A stretch of DNA of 64,000 nt from Escherichia marmotae (GCF_002900365.1 NZ_CP025979.1:1178001-1242000), one strand, 5' to 3'; shown: positions 1-8,669, counted from the first letter of the stretch. Notes: a model not told the origin generated them from the sequence alone. Numbers and translations: made by a program.

Positions 1-73
1 CAACCCGAAGTACACGACACATCGCTTTGATGCTGAACTCTGCCCGATGATTTTCGATGAAGACATACTTCAT
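1..73 (-). CDS. IS3-family transposase OrfB, N-terminal fragment
   Basis: The first about 24 codons of the catalytic OrfB start at 73 (ATG overlapping the OrfA stop) and run off the window edge. They read MKYVFIENHRAEFSIKAMCR, as in the complete copy at 45522. The DDE catalytic core lies outside the window, so whether this copy is intact cannot be judged. Confidence 0.85.
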   Translation of the reverse strand, partial: MKYVFIENHRAEFSIKAMCRVLRV

Positions 74-369
74 TTCAGGCGCTTCGCGAAGTATGTCGCG
101 GCCTTTTGGAGGATGGCCAGTTCCTCAGCCTGCTCCGCCAGTTGTCGTTTAAGGCGGACATTTTCAGCGGCCAGTTCGCTTTCGCGCTCTGACGAACTCA
201 TTTGTTGCTGCTGTTTACTGCGCCAGGCATAAAGCTGAGATTCATACAGGCTGAGTTCACGGGCTGCGGCGGCCACACCGATGCGTTCAGCGAGTTTCAG
301 GGCTTCGTTACGAAATTCAGGCGTATGTTGTTTACGGGGCTTCTTGCTGATTGATACTGGTTTTGTCAT
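70..369 (-). CDS. IS3-family transposase OrfA
   Basis: This 99-residue protein is the regulatory/DNA-binding OrfA of an IS3-type element. It has an N-terminal helix-turn-helix (EALKLAERIG...AAARELSLYESQLYAWR) followed by a leucine-zipper-like coiled coil from about residue 50, where the ELA-EN-RLKRQLAE repeats lie. Its stop overlaps the OrfB start as ATGA, and programmed -1 frameshifting usually makes the OrfAB transposase from this arrangement in IS3 elements. It differs from the second copy at two residues (A instead of P at about position 33, Q instead of E in the coiled coil). Length equals the family norm. Confidence 0.93.
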   Translation of the reverse strand: MTKPVSISKKPRKQHTPEFRNEALKLAERIGVAAAARELSLYESQLYAWRSKQQQQMSSSERESELAAENVRLKRQLAEQAEELAILQKAATYFAKRLK

Positions 370-432
370 GAGTCACCTCTGGTTGAGAGTTTACTCACTT
401 AGTCCTGTGTCCACTATTGGTGGGTAAGATCA

Positions 433-1205
433 ATCAACTGGAGACAATAAAAGAAAAATTGGGAGGGATTTTACTGACAGAAATAACCACTCGCCATATT
501 GCCGAGTTTCTTGATTTGTGGATTGAAGGAGGGAAAAACACAATGGCAGGATCAATGCGTTCTGTGTTGTCTGATATGTTTCGTGAGGCCATTGTTGAAG
601 GACGTATATCTCAAAATCCAGTAACGCCAACAAGAGCACCGAAAATAGTAGTTACAAGAGAACGACTGAAACTAAAGACATACAACTGCATCAGGGAGGC
701 AGCAGATCAACTTCCGGCATGGTTCCCATTAGCTATGGATTTAGCCCTTGTAACAGGACAACGTCGCGAAGACATAACGAATATGCGGTTCAGTGATATT
801 TATGATGATCGTCTCCACATCAGGCAAATTAAGACAGGAATGATGATTGCTATCCCCCTGTCACTCAGCCTTCCTGTCGCTGGTCTACGGCTTGGTACAG
901 TAGTTGAACAGTGCCGCCTGGTAAGCCGGGGAGATTATCTAATCAGTGCCGGGATTAGAAAAAACAGCCCTGACGGCAGCATTCACCCGGATGGCCTGAC
1001 AAAAAAATTTGTCGCAGCCAGAAAATTAACAGGTATCCAGTTCAGTGAAAACCCACCAACTTTTCACGAGATCAGAAGTCTGGCTGGACGATTGTACAAA
1101 GAGACATGTGGAGAAGAATTTGCTCAGCGTCTACTTGGCCACACATCGGAGAAGACAACAAAAATGTATCTTGATGAGAGAGAAAAAACGTACTTACTGC
1201 TCTGA
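433..1205 (+). pseudogene. Lambda-type phage integrase, N-terminus removed by IS3
   Basis: About 257 residues match the core-binding and catalytic domains of lambda-type tyrosine recombinases. The usual catalytic set is visible: Arg in LVTGQR, Lys in RQIKTG, His-x-x-Arg in TFHEIR, His in LLGHTS, and a Tyr nine residues later in KMYLDER. The N-terminal arm-binding domain and the start of the core-binding domain (about 80 residues in lambda Int) are missing because the IS3 element ends at 432. The open frame continues into the IS from an ATG at 417, which is accidental. It lies next to SdsR/RyeA, consistent with a prophage once integrated there. It is probably inactive because the arm-binding domain is gone. 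Confidence 0.85.
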
Positions 1206-1252
1206 TTTTAACGTAAATGGATTGTTAAATGTATTTTGGTTGTGATATAACC

Positions 1253-1353
1253 AAAAAAGACCGGAATACAGAAATTCGAGTAAATTTCGGGGAATTTCGG
1301 GGATACGTTTGCAACTGATTGATTTTAAATACAATTAAAAAAAGACCGAATAC
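1253..1353. repeat. Imperfect direct repeat, possible att-site remnant
   Basis: The string AAAAAAGACCGGAATAC at 1253-1269 is nearly repeated at 1337-1353 (AAAAAAAGACCGAATAC), where it forms the terminator side of the SdsR gene. The first copy lies between the integrase gene and SdsR. A phage that integrates into the 3' end of a small-RNA gene normally leaves such a duplicated core. The attachment-site reading is inference. Confidence 0.45.
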
Positions 1354-1439
1354 GATTCCTGTATTCGGTCCAGGGAAATGGCTCTTGGGAGAGAGCCGTG
1401 CGCTAAAAGTTGGCATTAATGCAGGCTTAGTTGCCTTGC
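1337..1439 (-). ncRNA. sdsR: SdsR (RyeB) sigma-S-dependent small RNA
   Basis: On the minus strand the sequence begins GCAAGGCAACTAAGCC and ends in a strong hairpin (ACCGAATAC...GTATTCGGT) followed by seven U. The middle carries CGGCTCTCTCCCAAGAGCC, a hallmark of SdsR. Length (about 103 nt) and position next to yebY match E. coli SdsR, an Hfq-binding stationary-phase RNA that represses mutS, ompD-type porins and other mRNAs. The 3' terminator half is the likely phage attachment site. Confidence 0.88.
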
Positions 1440-1528
1440 CTTTTAAGAATAGATGACGACGCCAGGTTTTCCAGTCCGCGCGTAAAGTGGTCAGAAAAAA
1501 AGCGCGTTTATCATCCTCTAAAATGTTA

Positions 1529-1568
1529 AAAACCGCCCGTTCTGGTGAAAGCACCCGAGCGGTTTTTT
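1529..1568 (+). terminator. Rho-independent terminator of RyeA
   Basis: The segment has a stem AAACCGC/GCGGTTT enclosing an inner GGTG-AAAG-CACC hairpin and is followed by a T run. It faces the yebY 3' end and may serve both transcripts. Confidence 0.7.
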
Positions 1569-1597
1569 ATTTAAAATCAAAAAATTACTATAGATAA

Positions 1598-1939
1598 TTA
1601 ACAGAGTCTCTCAGCTCTTTCAATAAACGGTGCCAGACTCACTTTTTCGCCTGGTTTATTGGGATCATCAATCTGGATCACCGAAATGGGCTGGGCTTTA
1701 GTCTTCCCGCTGGCTACTTCCTTTTGTGCGATATCGTTTAAAGGATACTGCACCAGGGTACTTGGGTTAATGACATACAAAGCATTGCCCGGACGACAGG
1801 TCAGCATCACCTCTTCGCGATTAAACGCCCATTTGTCTTTACCCATTTCAAAACGGCTGACGGTAATCACCTGCGGAGCCGCCAACGCCGCTGCCGAACT
1901 GGTGAGTAACAGAAACGCCAGAATACTTTTTTTCATCAT
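1598..1939 (-). CDS. yebY: YebY, secreted DUF2511 protein of the copper-response operon
   Basis: This is a 113-residue protein with a cleavable signal peptide (MKKSILAFLLLTSSAAALAA, mature end near APQVI). The mature part is about 93 residues with two cysteines (LTCRPGN and the C-terminal ERLC) that could form a disulfide. It is the last gene of yobA-yebZ-yebY, 12 bases after yebZ, so it is co-transcribed with the CopC- and CopD-like genes and is probably a periplasmic partner in copper handling. The biochemical function is unknown. An extra Met directly precedes the chosen start and makes no difference to the prediction. Confidence 0.9.
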   Translation of the reverse strand: MMKKSILAFLLLTSSAAALAAPQVITVSRFEMGKDKWAFNREEVMLTCRPGNALYVINPSTLVQYPLNDIAQKEVASGKTKAQPISVIQIDDPNKPGEKVSLAPFIERAERLC

Positions 1940-1951
1940 TTTCGTAATCCA

Positions 1952-2824
1952 TCAAAAAGGTTCGAGAGTCGCAAGCAGGCTGATAATCACCAGCACTACC
2001 GCACCTATCGCCCATTCGAGTTTAGTCATCCACACAAACCAGGGTGCCGCACGGTCTTCGTCCTGCCCCATGCGCGGAACAAGAACATAACGATTTGCCA
2101 GCGCGATGGCCACCATAACCATTACCAGTATGACTTTAAGTAATAAAAGCTGCCTCCAGTACGTCGCAAGTGTGGGGGAAAATCCAGTGATTAACAATGT
2201 ATTAAGCACACCACTGCCCAGTACACCTATCACAGCAAAATGCCCACACCTGGAGAATCGCATCAGTGCATGAATGGCCTCACGTCGCCAACGCCCTTTC
2301 ACCAACTGCATACACCAGACGACCGGCAGCAAGCCACCAAACCATGCCGCCGCACAGATCAGATGTACGGCGTGATTCGTCTGATGGATTTTCGCCGTTA
2401 ATCCTTCGTTTAATGTCGCGTGTCCTACTCCCGCCATCAAAATAAATTGCGCGGTAGTTAACATAAACAACAAACGAGGCATATTCCGTGGTTGCATCAG
2501 AGCCACGGTCAGCGTAACGAGGGCGAGAACGATTTGCCAAATCCAGACACCACCAAACTGTGTTTGTAACACCGACAACCAAATGTTCAACGACACCACA
2601 TCCGGCCATCCCGCGCCCATCAACCCTCCCTGAACGGCGAACATCGCAGCGGCACTGCTCAAACTCCAGACGGCGGCGTGCTGTTGTATACGCAGAAAAC
2701 GTTTCGTCAGTAATCGACGAATTGTTACTGGTGCCAGCCATGCTCCATACATCGCGAAGCCAAAGACCAGCATCAGGGAGATAAAATGGATAAATCGTAG
2801 TGCGACCCAGGTAAACGCCAACAT
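1952..2824 (-). CDS. yebZ: YebZ, CopD-family inner-membrane copper protein
   Basis: The 290-residue protein is almost entirely hydrophobic, with about eight transmembrane helices. Membrane-embedded histidines at RFIHFISLM, AGVGHATLN and HQTNHAVHL are typical of the CopD/PcoD domain that binds copper (or haem-like ligands) in the membrane. The gene follows yobA (CopC-like) by 3 bases, forming the usual copC-copD pair, and is followed by yebY. The likely role is moving or buffering copper across the inner membrane. The mechanism is inferred from the family. Confidence 0.92.
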   Translation of the reverse strand: MLAFTWVALRFIHFISLMLVFGFAMYGAWLAPVTIRRLLTKRFLRIQQHAAVWSLSSAAAMFAVQGGLMGAGWPDVVSLNIWLSVLQTQFGGVWIWQIVLALVTLTVALMQPRNMPRLLFMLTTAQFILMAGVGHATLNEGLTAKIHQTNHAVHLICAAAWFGGLLPVVWCMQLVKGRWRREAIHALMRFSRCGHFAVIGVLGSGVLNTLLITGFSPTLATYWRQLLLLKVILVMVMVAIALANRYVLVPRMGQDEDRAAPWFVWMTKLEWAIGAVVLVIISLLATLEPF

Positions 2825-2827
2825 GCT

Positions 2828-3202
2828 TTATTTCACTGTAAAGGTGTATTGCCCTTTGGTTTTATGCCCGTCCACCGAAACAACATGCCAGTTAACGGTA
2901 TAACTCCCAGGCTTCAGGGCGTCGGCAAGCGGAACAATCAATTGGGTTTTGTCCTGTTCATTACGCTTCGCGGGTAACGTTTTAATATTTTCATTCTTTG
3001 AGCCAATGACTTTTGCGCCACTGAACCCGGGTTCAATACTTTCAGAGAAGTTTAAAGTAATGGCCTGTGGAGCAGCGATAACCTCCGCATTCGCCGCAGG
3101 ATACTGATGCGTCAAATGCGCATGCGCCCAGGCAGAAGGTACTCCCAGCGAAGCTGTCAGAAATGTCAGCGCATAACGAAGGGAACGTGCAGTTGAAGCC
3201 AT
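2828..3202 (-). CDS. yobA: YobA, periplasmic CopC-like copper-binding protein
   Basis: This 124-residue precursor has a signal peptide ending at AWAHAHL. The mature N-terminal His (HAHLTHQYPA) is the copper ligand typical of CopC proteins. The rest is an immunoglobulin-like beta sandwich with the conserved C-terminal DGHKTKGQYTF motif (Asp and His ligands). It is the first gene of yobA-yebZ-yebY. It probably delivers or sequesters Cu(II) in the periplasm for YebZ. Confidence 0.93.
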   Translation of the reverse strand: MASTARSLRYALTFLTASLGVPSAWAHAHLTHQYPAANAEVIAAPQAITLNFSESIEPGFSGAKVIGSKNENIKTLPAKRNEQDKTQLIVPLADALKPGSYTVNWHVVSVDGHKTKGQYTFTVK

Positions 3203-3340
3203 ATTATCTATTCCTTTTTGTAATAACTTTTTTACTGAGCATAACCTTGTCTAATGATAGAGTCGAGGATCATCAATTCCGGCTTGCCATCCTGGCTAAC
3301 TCTTAGTAACTTTTGCCCGCGATTAATGAGGAGACACAGC

Positions 3341-3571
3341 ATGTTGAAGAATCTGGCCAAACTGGATCAAACTGAAATGGATAAAGTTAATGTCGATCTG
3401 GCGGCCGCCGGGGTAGCATTTAAAGAACGTTACAATATGCCGGTGATTGCTGAAGCGGTTGAACGTGAACAACCAGAACACCTGCGAAGCTGGTTTCGTG
3501 AGCGCCTTATCGCCCACCGTCTCACCTCTGTAAATCTGTCACGTTTACCTTACGAACCTAAACTTAAATAA
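3341..3571 (+). CDS. holE: DNA polymerase III theta subunit
   Basis: The 76-residue theta subunit binds the epsilon proofreading exonuclease in the polymerase III core and stabilises it. Start ATG at 3341 is preceded by GAGGAGAC at good spacing and gives the standard 76 residues. A longer open frame begins at 3254 but has no ribosome site. The sequence (MLKNLAKLDQTEMDKVNVDL and the C-terminus YEPKLK) matches HolE. It stands alone, divergent from yobA. Confidence 0.96.
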   Translation: MLKNLAKLDQTEMDKVNVDLAAAGVAFKERYNMPVIAEAVEREQPEHLRSWFRERLIAHRLTSVNLSRLPYEPKLK

Positions 3572-3671
3572 ACCTTATATTAAGTTACACTTCCTTACAT
3601 GATGCCTGCTAAATTATGAGTATTTTCTTATTCTCACCAATATTTGCGGACACTGTGAAAAGGAAGTCATC

Positions 3672-4328
3672 ATGTCATACAGGAAAGTCGCAGCAGCACA
3701 ATATGAGCCTCGTAAAGCCTCACTCACTGAGCAGGTAGCCCATCATCTGGAGTTCGTGAGGGCTGCCGCCAGACAGCAGTGTGAACTTTTGGTTTTCCCC
3801 TCGCTTTCTCTACTGGGATGTGATTATAAACGACGCCCTCTTCCTGCCCCGCCCGACCTCTCGCTATTAGACCCGCTTTGTTATGCCGCAATGACTTATC
3901 GAATGACCATTATTACCGGCCTTCCCGTTGAATATAACGATCGATTTATTCGTGGAATTGCCGTATTTGCACCGTGGATGAATGCGCCAGCAATTTATCA
4001 TCAAAGTCACGGAGCATGCCTGGGGCGACATTCCAAAACCATCACGGTGGTGGATGGACAACCTGAAGGTATTGATATGGACCCGAGCTGCTCACTCTTT
4101 ACCACCGGTCAGTGCATCAGCGAGCCAGATTTATTGACTTCTACTCGCCACTTACAATTTTTCTCACATCAATATTCCATCGCTGTTCTAATGGCTAATG
4201 CCCGCGGTAATAGTGCATTGTGGGATGAATATGGTCGCCTCATCGTCCGCGCCGATTACGGTTCGTTATTGTTAGTTGGTCAGCGCACATCGCAGGGTTG
4301 GCAAGGCGATATCATTCCATTACGCTAG
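3672..4328 (+). CDS. yobB: YobB, nitrilase-superfamily protein lacking the catalytic Glu
   Basis: The 218-residue protein has the carbon-nitrogen hydrolase fold (N-terminal VAAAQYEP, the strand LLVFPSLSLLG, and C-terminal SIAVLMANARGNSALWDEYG). In active nitrilases the third motif reads VFPE, with Glu as general base. Here Ser replaces the Glu (VFPS), and I see no clear Cys nucleophile in the usual context. From memory K-12 YobB has the same change, so this is a conserved pseudo-enzyme, not local decay. It precedes exoX by 24 bases and is probably co-transcribed. The function is unknown. Confidence 0.88.
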   Translation: MSYRKVAAAQYEPRKASLTEQVAHHLEFVRAAARQQCELLVFPSLSLLGCDYKRRPLPAPPDLSLLDPLCYAAMTYRMTIITGLPVEYNDRFIRGIAVFAPWMNAPAIYHQSHGACLGRHSKTITVVDGQPEGIDMDPSCSLFTTGQCISEPDLLTSTRHLQFFSHQYSIAVLMANARGNSALWDEYGRLIVRADYGSLLLVGQRTSQGWQGDIIPLR

Positions 4329-4352
4329 GCGTTTTCGACCCGGAGTTTTGCC

Positions 4353-5015
4353 ATGTTGCGTATTATCGATACTGAAACCTGCGGTTTACAGGGAGGGGTC
4401 GTGGAGATTGCCTCTGTTGATGTTGTTGACGGGAAAATCGTTAACCCTATGAGTCACCTGGTTCGCCCCGACCGCCCTATCACTCCGCAGGCTATGGCGA
4501 TCCACCGTATTACTGAAGCCATGGTTGCTGACAAACCGTGGATTGAAGACGTGCTCCCACACTACTACGGTAGTGAATGGTATGTCGCCCACAACGCCAG
4601 CTTTGACCGCCGTGTACTGCCTGAAATGCCCGGTGAGTGGATCTGCACGATGAAATTGGCCCGTCGTTTGTGGCCGGGGATCAAGTACAGCAACATGGCG
4701 CTGTATAAAACACGTAAGCTCAATGTGCAAACGCCGCCGGGGCTGCATCACCACCGTGCGCTGTATGACTGTTACATCACCGCGGCCTTACTTATCGATA
4801 TTATGAACACATCCGGCTGGACGGTAGAACAAATGGCGGATATCACCGGGCGTCCGTCATTGTTAACGACATTCACGTTTGGCAAGTATCGCGGCAAAGC
4901 GGTATCAGAAGTTGCAGAGCGCGATCCGGGCTATCTGCGCTGGTTGTTTAATAACCTCGACAGTATGAGCCCGGAACTGCGTTTAACCTTGAAGCACTAT
5001 TTGGCGGATGCTTAA
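4353..5015 (+). CDS. exoX: Exonuclease X, DnaQ-superfamily 3'-5' DNase
   Basis: The 220-residue DEDDh exonuclease degrades 3' ends of single- and double-stranded DNA and acts in methyl-directed mismatch repair with other exonucleases. Motif I is IIDTETCG (Asp and Glu), motif II is HNASFDRR, and motif III is HRALYDC with the catalytic His about five residues before Asp. The C-terminal about 60 residues (FTFGKYRGKAVSEVAERDP) form an accessory domain also found in other exonucleases. The gene ends inside the 3' end of convergent ptrB (4-base overlap). Confidence 0.95.
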   Translation: MLRIIDTETCGLQGGVVEIASVDVVDGKIVNPMSHLVRPDRPITPQAMAIHRITEAMVADKPWIEDVLPHYYGSEWYVAHNASFDRRVLPEMPGEWICTMKLARRLWPGIKYSNMALYKTRKLNVQTPPGLHHHRALYDCYITAALLIDIMNTSGWTVEQMADITGRPSLLTTFTFGKYRGKAVSEVAERDPGYLRWLFNNLDSMSPELRLTLKHYLADA

Positions 5016-7072
5016 GCCGCTGGCTGACCAGGTAATGTTCCCTGCGCCAGCGCGACCAGAAAAGCATATTCCATTGCCACACCTTCGTAAGATTTAAAGC
5101 GACCGGATTTGCCGCCATGCCCCGAGTCCATGTCGGTACATAACAGCAACAGATGGTCGTCTGTTTTAAGCTCGCGCAATTTAGCCACCCATTTTGCCGG
5201 TTCCCAGTATTGCACCTGTGAATCGTGTAAACCTGTCGTCACCAGCAAATGTGGGTAAGCCTGCGCCGTGACATTGTCATACGGGCTGTAGCTTTTCATG
5301 TACTCGTAATATTGTAGATCCTGCGGATTCCCCCACTCTTCAAACTCGCCCGTAGTGAGCGGAATCGACTCATCAAGCATCGTCGTCACCACATCGACAA
5401 ACGGCACCTGGGCAATAACGCCGTGGAACAATTCTGGTCGTTCATTGATAGCGACCCCCATCAACATGCCACCCGCGCTACCCCCCATCGCATAACAGAG
5501 CGAAGGAGAACCGTAACCCAGCTTTAACAGTGCGTCGCAGGCATCAAGATAATCATTGAAAGTATTTTTCTTTTTCAGGAACTTGCCATCTTCGTACCAC
5601 TGCTGCCCCAGTTCACCACCGCCACGAACATGCACAATGGCGTAGACAAAGCCGCGATCCAACAAACTCAGGCGACTAAAACTGAAATCGGCATCAATAC
5701 TTGCGCCGTAAGAACCATATCCGTACACCAGCAGCGGGTTGTGCCCTTTGCGGAAATGTTTGCGATGATAAACCAACGAAACCGGAACTTCGACGCCATC
5801 ACGGGCGGTGATCCACAGGTGTTCACTACGGTAATTCTCTGCATCAAAACCGGGCACTTCAGTTTGTTTTAATACGCGGCGTTCACCGGTGTCCATATCC
5901 AGTTCAAACAGCGTGTCTGGCGTGGTCATGGAGGAATAGCCGTAACGCAATCGCGAAGTTTCAGGTTCCGGATTATAGGCAATCCAGGTGACGTAAGCCG
6001 GATCGTCAAAAGCAATACCGATAACTTCCCGCGTTTTGCGATTGATTTGCCGCAGACTGGTTAACCCACGCTGGCGCTCTTCAACCACCAGCCAGTCGGT
6101 AAACAGCGTAAATCCTTCCAGCATGATGTTATCGCGTGGCGGAATTAACTCTTCCCACTGCTGCTCTTCACGCATTCGGGTACGATATAAACCAAAGTTT
6201 TTGCCGTTACGGTTAGAGCGTAGATAAAAGCGGTGCTGATAATGATCGAGACTGTATTCGTGATCTTTACGCCGCGGCCAAAAGACAAACGGTTCTGCAT
6301 CGGCCAGCTCGGCATCCAGCAGACGAACTTCACTGGTCGTGGCGCTGGCAAGGTGAATAACCACATAGTGTTTTGATGTCGTTTTATGCAAACTGACATA
6401 AAAAGTATCGTCTTTTTCTTCGTAGATCAGTTTATCTTGCGATGCCGGAGTCCCGATGGCGTGCCGCCAGACCTGATAAGGCAGCAGAGTTACCGGATGC
6501 TTACGCACATAATAAAAAGTCCATGAGTCATTCGCCCAGACAAAGCTGGGTTCCACATTATCCAGCAGTTCGGGATACCAGTTGCCCGTTTCAAGATTGC
6601 GAAAACGGATGCCGTACTGGCGTCGGGAAAGGAAATCTTCTGCCAGCGCCATAATGGTGTTATCGGGCGTTATAGCCATGCCGCCCATAGAATAAAATTC
6701 ACTGTGTGCCGCCCGCTTGTTGGCATCAAGCAACGTTTCCCATTCGTCCCACTCTTCAGTGAATGCAGACTGGCGTTGATAAATGGCATATTCACTGCCG
6801 GGTTCATAAATATGCCGGTAACGATAACCGTTTTTAATATAAGGCGCAGAGACTTCTCTTTGCGGGATACGCTCAATGATTTCTTTTAGTATCCGATCCT
6901 GCAGGGCTTGTTGCGAAGCCATCACCTGGTGCCCGTAACTATTTTCCTGTTGCAGGTAATTCAGTACTTCCGGCTGCGAGCGCGTGTCGTCCCGCAACCA
7001 GTAGTAATTGTCGATACGCGTATCACCATGAAGCGTCATGGCATGGGGAATTCGAGCAGCTTTTGGTAGCAT
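5012..7072 (-). CDS. ptrB: Protease II (oligopeptidase B)
   Basis: The 686-residue prolyl-oligopeptidase-family serine peptidase cleaves after Arg and Lys in short peptides, in the cytoplasm or periplasm. The N-terminal beta-propeller spans about residues 70-410, and the C-terminal alpha/beta-hydrolase domain carries the nucleophile in GGSAGGML, Asp in TGLHDSQV and His in MDSGHGGKSG. Length is that of the family. It is a single-gene unit converging on exoX with a 4-base overlap, which leaves no room for a terminator between them. Confidence 0.96.
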   Translation of the reverse strand: MLPKAARIPHAMTLHGDTRIDNYYWLRDDTRSQPEVLNYLQQENSYGHQVMASQQALQDRILKEIIERIPQREVSAPYIKNGYRYRHIYEPGSEYAIYQRQSAFTEEWDEWETLLDANKRAAHSEFYSMGGMAITPDNTIMALAEDFLSRRQYGIRFRNLETGNWYPELLDNVEPSFVWANDSWTFYYVRKHPVTLLPYQVWRHAIGTPASQDKLIYEEKDDTFYVSLHKTTSKHYVVIHLASATTSEVRLLDAELADAEPFVFWPRRKDHEYSLDHYQHRFYLRSNRNGKNFGLYRTRMREEQQWEELIPPRDNIMLEGFTLFTDWLVVEERQRGLTSLRQINRKTREVIGIAFDDPAYVTWIAYNPEPETSRLRYGYSSMTTPDTLFELDMDTGERRVLKQTEVPGFDAENYRSEHLWITARDGVEVPVSLVYHRKHFRKGHNPLLVYGYGSYGASIDADFSFSRLSLLDRGFVYAIVHVRGGGELGQQWYEDGKFLKKKNTFNDYLDACDALLKLGYGSPSLCYAMGGSAGGMLMGVAINERPELFHGVIAQVPFVDVVTTMLDESIPLTTGEFEEWGNPQDLQYYEYMKSYSPYDNVTAQAYPHLLVTTGLHDSQVQYWEPAKWVAKLRELKTDDHLLLLCTDMDSGHGGKSGRFKSYEGVAMEYAFLVALAQGTLPGQPAA

Positions 7073-7280
7073 GTTATTGTTCTTTCTGGTTGAAGCATCT
7101 TATAAGGGTGGCAAAACTCACCCGGGATGCAAGCGAAACAGGACAGTCATTGCAGCGATGATGACACGTTATGAAGTGAAAATCGAAAGGTAGCAGGCAG
7201 ATAAAATCAGTCGGTTCAACTAGCTGTGCGAGTTTGTATAGCCCGAAAAACGTAAATATAGGGCTATACAGAGAGAAGGA

Positions 7281-7940
7281 TTATTCAGACAAAGTACGCT
7301 TTTGCTGTTCGAGATCGCGTTCGATCCCTTCGCGAACATCCTGGGGAATTTTCAGCGCGTCGCCCAGTGCATTCAGGTAACTACGCTCCATAAAATGGTC
7401 AATATCAATAGCTGCACAGCTCAGGAAATAGATTTCCAGCGCCTCTTCTTCGTTTCGAACCCCCAGGGCCAGACGCTGAGGATCCAATGGCTGTTCGATT
7501 GCCTGCTCGATAAGAACACGGCCCTGCTCTTCTACACCCGCTTCACGCAATTGCTGATCGATAGCCGCACGCTCTTTGGCATCAATATGACCATCACTTT
7601 TAGCGGCAAATACCAGCGCGAGGATCAAACGTTCCGTGCGCTCATCCAGCGGCGTGCTCTGGGTGCCGAATTGCGGTTCGTTCTGGTGCGCCGCGCGAAT
7701 TTTATCTTTGTATTTGTTCCACAGCACCGTACCAGCCACCGCGCCACCGCCTACCAGCAACGCGTTCGTGCCATACTTCGTTAAAAGTTTACGTGCTGAT
7801 TTATTCGCTACCAGTAACCCAGCCAGCCCGCCTAATGCGCCCGGCACTAAAAGTTTGCCCAATCCCTGATCCGTAGACGAGGAGGTAGAAGAACTGTTTT
7901 GCCCGAGAAGGGATTGCAGTTGATTTAACCAGTTAGCCAT
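7281..7940 (-). CDS. yebE: YebE, TerB-like inner-membrane protein (DUF533)
   Basis: The 219-residue protein has an N-terminal low-complexity stretch (SSSTSSSTD), a glycine-rich hydrophobic segment near residues 30-75 (LVPGALGGLAGLLVANKSAR, VGGGAVAGTVLW), and a C-terminal DUF533/TerB-like helical domain from about 100. In E. coli it belongs to the Cpx and zinc/envelope-stress response, but its biochemical role is unknown. It is monocistronic with a leader of weak complexity. Length matches K-12. Confidence 0.92.
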   Translation of the reverse strand: MANWLNQLQSLLGQNSSSTSSSTDQGLGKLLVPGALGGLAGLLVANKSARKLLTKYGTNALLVGGGAVAGTVLWNKYKDKIRAAHQNEPQFGTQSTPLDERTERLILALVFAAKSDGHIDAKERAAIDQQLREAGVEEQGRVLIEQAIEQPLDPQRLALGVRNEEEALEIYFLSCAAIDIDHFMERSYLNALGDALKIPQDVREGIERDLEQQKRTLSE

Positions 7941-8132
7941 GTTTGCTCCTCAATAACCATTTTAATGCCTGTAGCATAGCGGATGAGGATGTCAGAAAGT
8001 GTATATTGAGGCAAAAGATGCGCAAATTAGTGGACAGCAAGGAAGCCAGCCACGGAAAATGGTGATCGGGTTATTTAGGGTAATTGCGATGGTAGAGGTT
8101 TGTAGCCGTAATTGGAGTTGCCTTATGCTGAT

Positions 8133-8225
8133 TGCCTGATGCGACGCTGTCGCGCCTTATCAGGCCTGCGGGATCTGGTGCGTTATAGAGCGGATAAGAC
8201 GCTCGCGCCGCATCCGCCAGGGGTT
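8133..8225. repeat. REP/BIME element between yebE and yebF
   Basis: Two REP-type palindromic units in opposite orientation are visible: GCCTGATGCGACGCTG...CGCCTTATCAGGCC and GCGGATAAGACGCTCGCGCC...CGCATCCG. This is typical enterobacterial intergenic REP sequence. The rest of the about 300-base gap (7941-8132) holds the yebE promoter region and nothing else I recognise. Confidence 0.8.
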
Positions 8226-8246
8226 GTGTGCAATGACTGACAGCAA

Positions 8247-8603
8247 TTAACGACGCTGGTAATCCGCCATTCCCGCTTTACAGTCCACATTAACCAGATA
8301 ATGAATATCAGCGCTTTTACCACGCACGGTCAGCGGAACTGACCATTTATCATCTTTACCCTGAATATCCTGCACACTGACCCACGCTACCGGATCGGCC
8401 TGACCAACGATTTTTTGATCGTCTGCCCAGCGCGCGACGCGGTTTTGTTGATAATCGCGTTTTACACTCGCAGCGATTCCAGCTGCATCCAGACCTTCAC
8501 ACTTTGGGAAAGTGACCGACTTGCTGGTTTCGTTATTTGCAGCGAAAACTGATGCACAGGCAGAAAGCAGTAACAGCCCCAACAACGCCCCTCTTTTTTT
8601 CAT
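8247..8603 (-). CDS. yebF: YebF, protein exported to the medium
   Basis: The 118-residue precursor has a signal peptide MKKRGALLGLLLLSACASVFA and a mature domain of about 97 residues with two cysteines (PKCEGL and NVDCKAG). In E. coli YebF passes the outer membrane into the medium and resembles colicin M immunity protein in fold. The start at 8603 gives the known N-terminus. An in-frame upstream Met adds four residues (MEKN). A G-rich ribosome site lies just upstream. It is followed downstream by a REP element. Confidence 0.92.
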   Translation of the reverse strand: MKKRGALLGLLLLSACASVFAANNETSKSVTFPKCEGLDAAGIAASVKRDYQQNRVARWADDQKIVGQADPVAWVSVQDIQGKDDKWSVPLTVRGKSADIHYLVNVDCKAGMADYQRR

Positions 8604-8669
8604 GTTTTTCTCCATAGCACAATGATTCAGGAGAAAGCATGGTACAAATTATCAGGAGCGCAAGTGGCT

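Larger units (their letters stand above)
1..432 (-). mobile_element. IS3-family element, partial (cut by window edge)
   Basis: The first 432 bases are the left half of an IS3-type insertion sequence in reverse orientation. It contains all of OrfA, the first codons of OrfB, and a terminal inverted repeat ending at 432. The end reads TGATCTTACCCACCAATAG on the minus strand and matches the left end of the second copy at 45163. The two copies differ by a few substitutions only. The left boundary and target duplication lie outside the window. The element truncates the integrase gene that follows. Confidence 0.93.
1299..1571 (+). ncRNA. ryeA: RyeA (SraC) small RNA, antisense to SdsR
   Basis: RyeA is encoded opposite SdsR in E. 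coli and extends beyond it on both sides. The present strand and spacing, with the SdsR complement inside and a rho-independent terminator at 1529-1568, agree with that layout. RyeA and SdsR pair fully and neutralise each other, with RyeA made in growth and SdsR in stationary phase. The 5' end is placed from the known geometry and is approximate. Confidence 0.65.
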
